Source of the DNA: JADYYB01 sp964402985
Lineage (GTDB): Bacteria > Pseudomonadota > Alphaproteobacteria > Rhizobiales > Kaistiaceae
NCBI GenBank assembly: GCA_964402985.1
Contig: CAYOET010000033.1
Location: 1-6,318 of the forward strand
DNA: 6,318 bases
Reading direction: 5' to 3'
This document shows, one piece after another, positions 5,792-6,318 of the stretch. Each line of letters starts with the position of its first letter. Within the stretch, counting starts at the first letter, position 1. Under the pieces are notes generated by a model that saw only the letters and a program-made list of their open reading frames with translations, had not been told where the DNA came from and ran no database searches. The position numbers were made by a program, and so were the translations under genes.

Positions 5792-5908
5792 TCAGCGGAG
5801 CCGCCAGCTGGTTTCGAGGACGCTGCGGAGAAGGGCCACCGACTCGTCGTGTGGCATGGCGAGGAGCGCCTGGAAATAGGCAATGACCGCATCGCGCGGC
5901 GGCAGCCG
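5792..5908 (-). pseudogene. 38-codon coding remnant, C-terminal fragment
   Basis: Between an in-frame TAG (5911-5909) and a TGA (5794-5792) the minus strand reads a 38-residue peptide, RLPPRDAVIAYFQALLAMPH continuing to DESVALLRSVLETSWRLR. Codons are strongly G/C-ended like the real genes here, and the peptide looks like amphipathic helix, yet there is no plausible start or ribosome site. It therefore reads as the tail of a lost gene. Residues 6-31 align without gaps to residues 41-66 of the neighbouring gene at 6081-6318, with 9 of 26 identical and most others conservative. It may be the decayed end of a paralogue, or simply chance in GC-rich DNA. Confidence 0.4.
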
Positions 5909-5911
5909 CTA

Positions 5912-6080
5912 GGCGGAGTTCCAAGCTGGGAACGAAGGGCGCTTTACGATCGAGCTTTGACTTGACCGGATGAACCGGCCTCAGTTCCTCGTTTGCGTCC
6001 CTCCAAAGGCGCCGAGGCAGGCAACCGCTTCATCGACATGCCCATGGTCAAGTTGTGCGCGTTGTCGAGAGCCGACCGCC
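5912..6080. other. Noncoding stretch between the hypothetical gene and the remnant
   Basis: About 170 bp without a supportable gene. An open frame crosses it on the minus strand (down to 5944), but its codons lose the third-position G/C preference seen elsewhere. Only weak symmetry is seen (CCGG-TTCAT-CCGG around 5970). No RNA gene or clear promoter was recognised. Confidence 0.5.
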
Positions 6081-6318
6081 CTATGGCAACCTCGCCAGCG
6101 TGGTCGGGGCGGCGCCGAAGAAATCGCGCAGCAGCGCGGAGGCCTTGCTCTCGCCGAGGCTGAGGACGCCCTCGAAGAGCGCGATCGACGCCTCGCAATA
6201 CTGCGTCTGGAGACCGGGCTCGGCGCCCGCGCCCGCCGCGAGGCGCGAGAGGCCGGCCGCCGAACCGCCCTCGCCGAGACGCGCCGCGAGTTCCCCCCAA
6301 TAGCTCTGGACCATATCG
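6081..6318 (-). CDS. Hypothetical protein, 5' end possibly beyond the window
   Basis: I do not recognise this protein. The minus-strand frame is open from the right edge to a TAG at 6083-6081. A first ATG lies at 6314-6312 (77 residues), but the frame continues upstream, so the true start may be outside the window. Codons are strongly G/C-ended, as expected for a real gene here. The visible sequence is MVQSYWGELAARLGEGGSAA followed by a Gly/Ala-rich linker, then a helical C-terminus (ASIALFEGVLSLGESKASALLRDFFG, 42-67) and the end TTLARLP. There is no signal peptide or membrane helix in the visible part. It is codirectional with the downstream operon but about 375 bp from the PepSY gene and probably a separate unit. 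Confidence 0.55.
   Translation of the reverse strand, partial: DMVQSYWGELAARLGEGGSAAGLSRLAAGAGAEPGLQTQYCEASIALFEGVLSLGESKASALLRDFFGAAPTTLARLP

Noticed and set aside
5400..5924. Longer 174-residue version of the PepSY gene
   Set aside because: The extra 73 residues are Arg/Pro/Ala-rich and unlike protein, and they would place the signal peptide internally and run through the promoter repeat.
5965..5985. GGTTCATCCGG resembling a tRNA T-arm
   Set aside because: The flanking bases do not form the 5-bp T stem, and no acceptor, D or anticodon arm is found nearby on either strand.
5944..6300. 118-codon minus-strand frame overlapping the hypothetical gene
   Set aside because: Most of it is an Arg-rich shadow of the frame at 6081-6318, and its unique tail has codons without the local third-position G/C bias.

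Overview
This is a GC-rich window in which every convincing gene lies on the minus strand. Strong third-position G/C bias and gene order point to an alphaproteobacterium, most likely of the Rhizobiales (Hyphomicrobiales). The main evidence is the order ccmI-ccmE-ccmF, which matches the rhizobial cycH-cycJ-cycK(-cycL) cytochrome c maturation operon. Directly upstream is a PhoPQ/FeuPQ-type two-component system, an association I remember for rhizobial feuPQ and cycHJKL. Genus and species cannot be read from the window.

Layout in the direction of transcription (right to left): a hypothetical gene entering from the right edge (6318-6081); about 170 bp without a gene; a 38-codon coding remnant (5908-5792); a promoter/operator region with an 11-bp-period direct repeat (about 5749-5713); a small exported PepSY protein (5705-5400); an OmpR-family response regulator (5359-4688); its membrane histidine kinase, overlapping by 8 nt (4695-3298); a glycine-zipper outer-membrane-type lipoprotein (3211-2759); a 122-bp gap with two hairpins; ccmI (2636-1575); ccmE (1562-1107); a 137-bp nested inverted-repeat element (1078-942); and the first 302 codons of ccmF, cut by the left edge (908-1).

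How the parts work together: the PepSY protein, regulator and kinase look like one signalling unit. The small periplasmic protein would modulate the kinase's periplasmic sensor domain, as FeuN does for FeuQ in Sinorhizobium meliloti (from memory). The regulator probably binds the TTCA repeat and controls its own operon. CcmI, CcmE and CcmF are System I components: CcmE carries heme covalently, CcmF transfers it to apocytochrome c, and CcmI presents the apocytochrome. The ccmH gene expected next would lie beyond the left edge.

The coding genes are well known families. The more unusual material is between them: the nested palindrome inside the ccm operon, the two hairpins before ccmI (one with wobble pairs that mark it as a minus-strand RNA structure), the possibly leaderless PepSY promoter, and a decayed open reading frame resembling the C-terminus of its upstream neighbour. 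No tRNA, rRNA, CRISPR array, insertion sequence with a transposase, or plus-strand gene was found.
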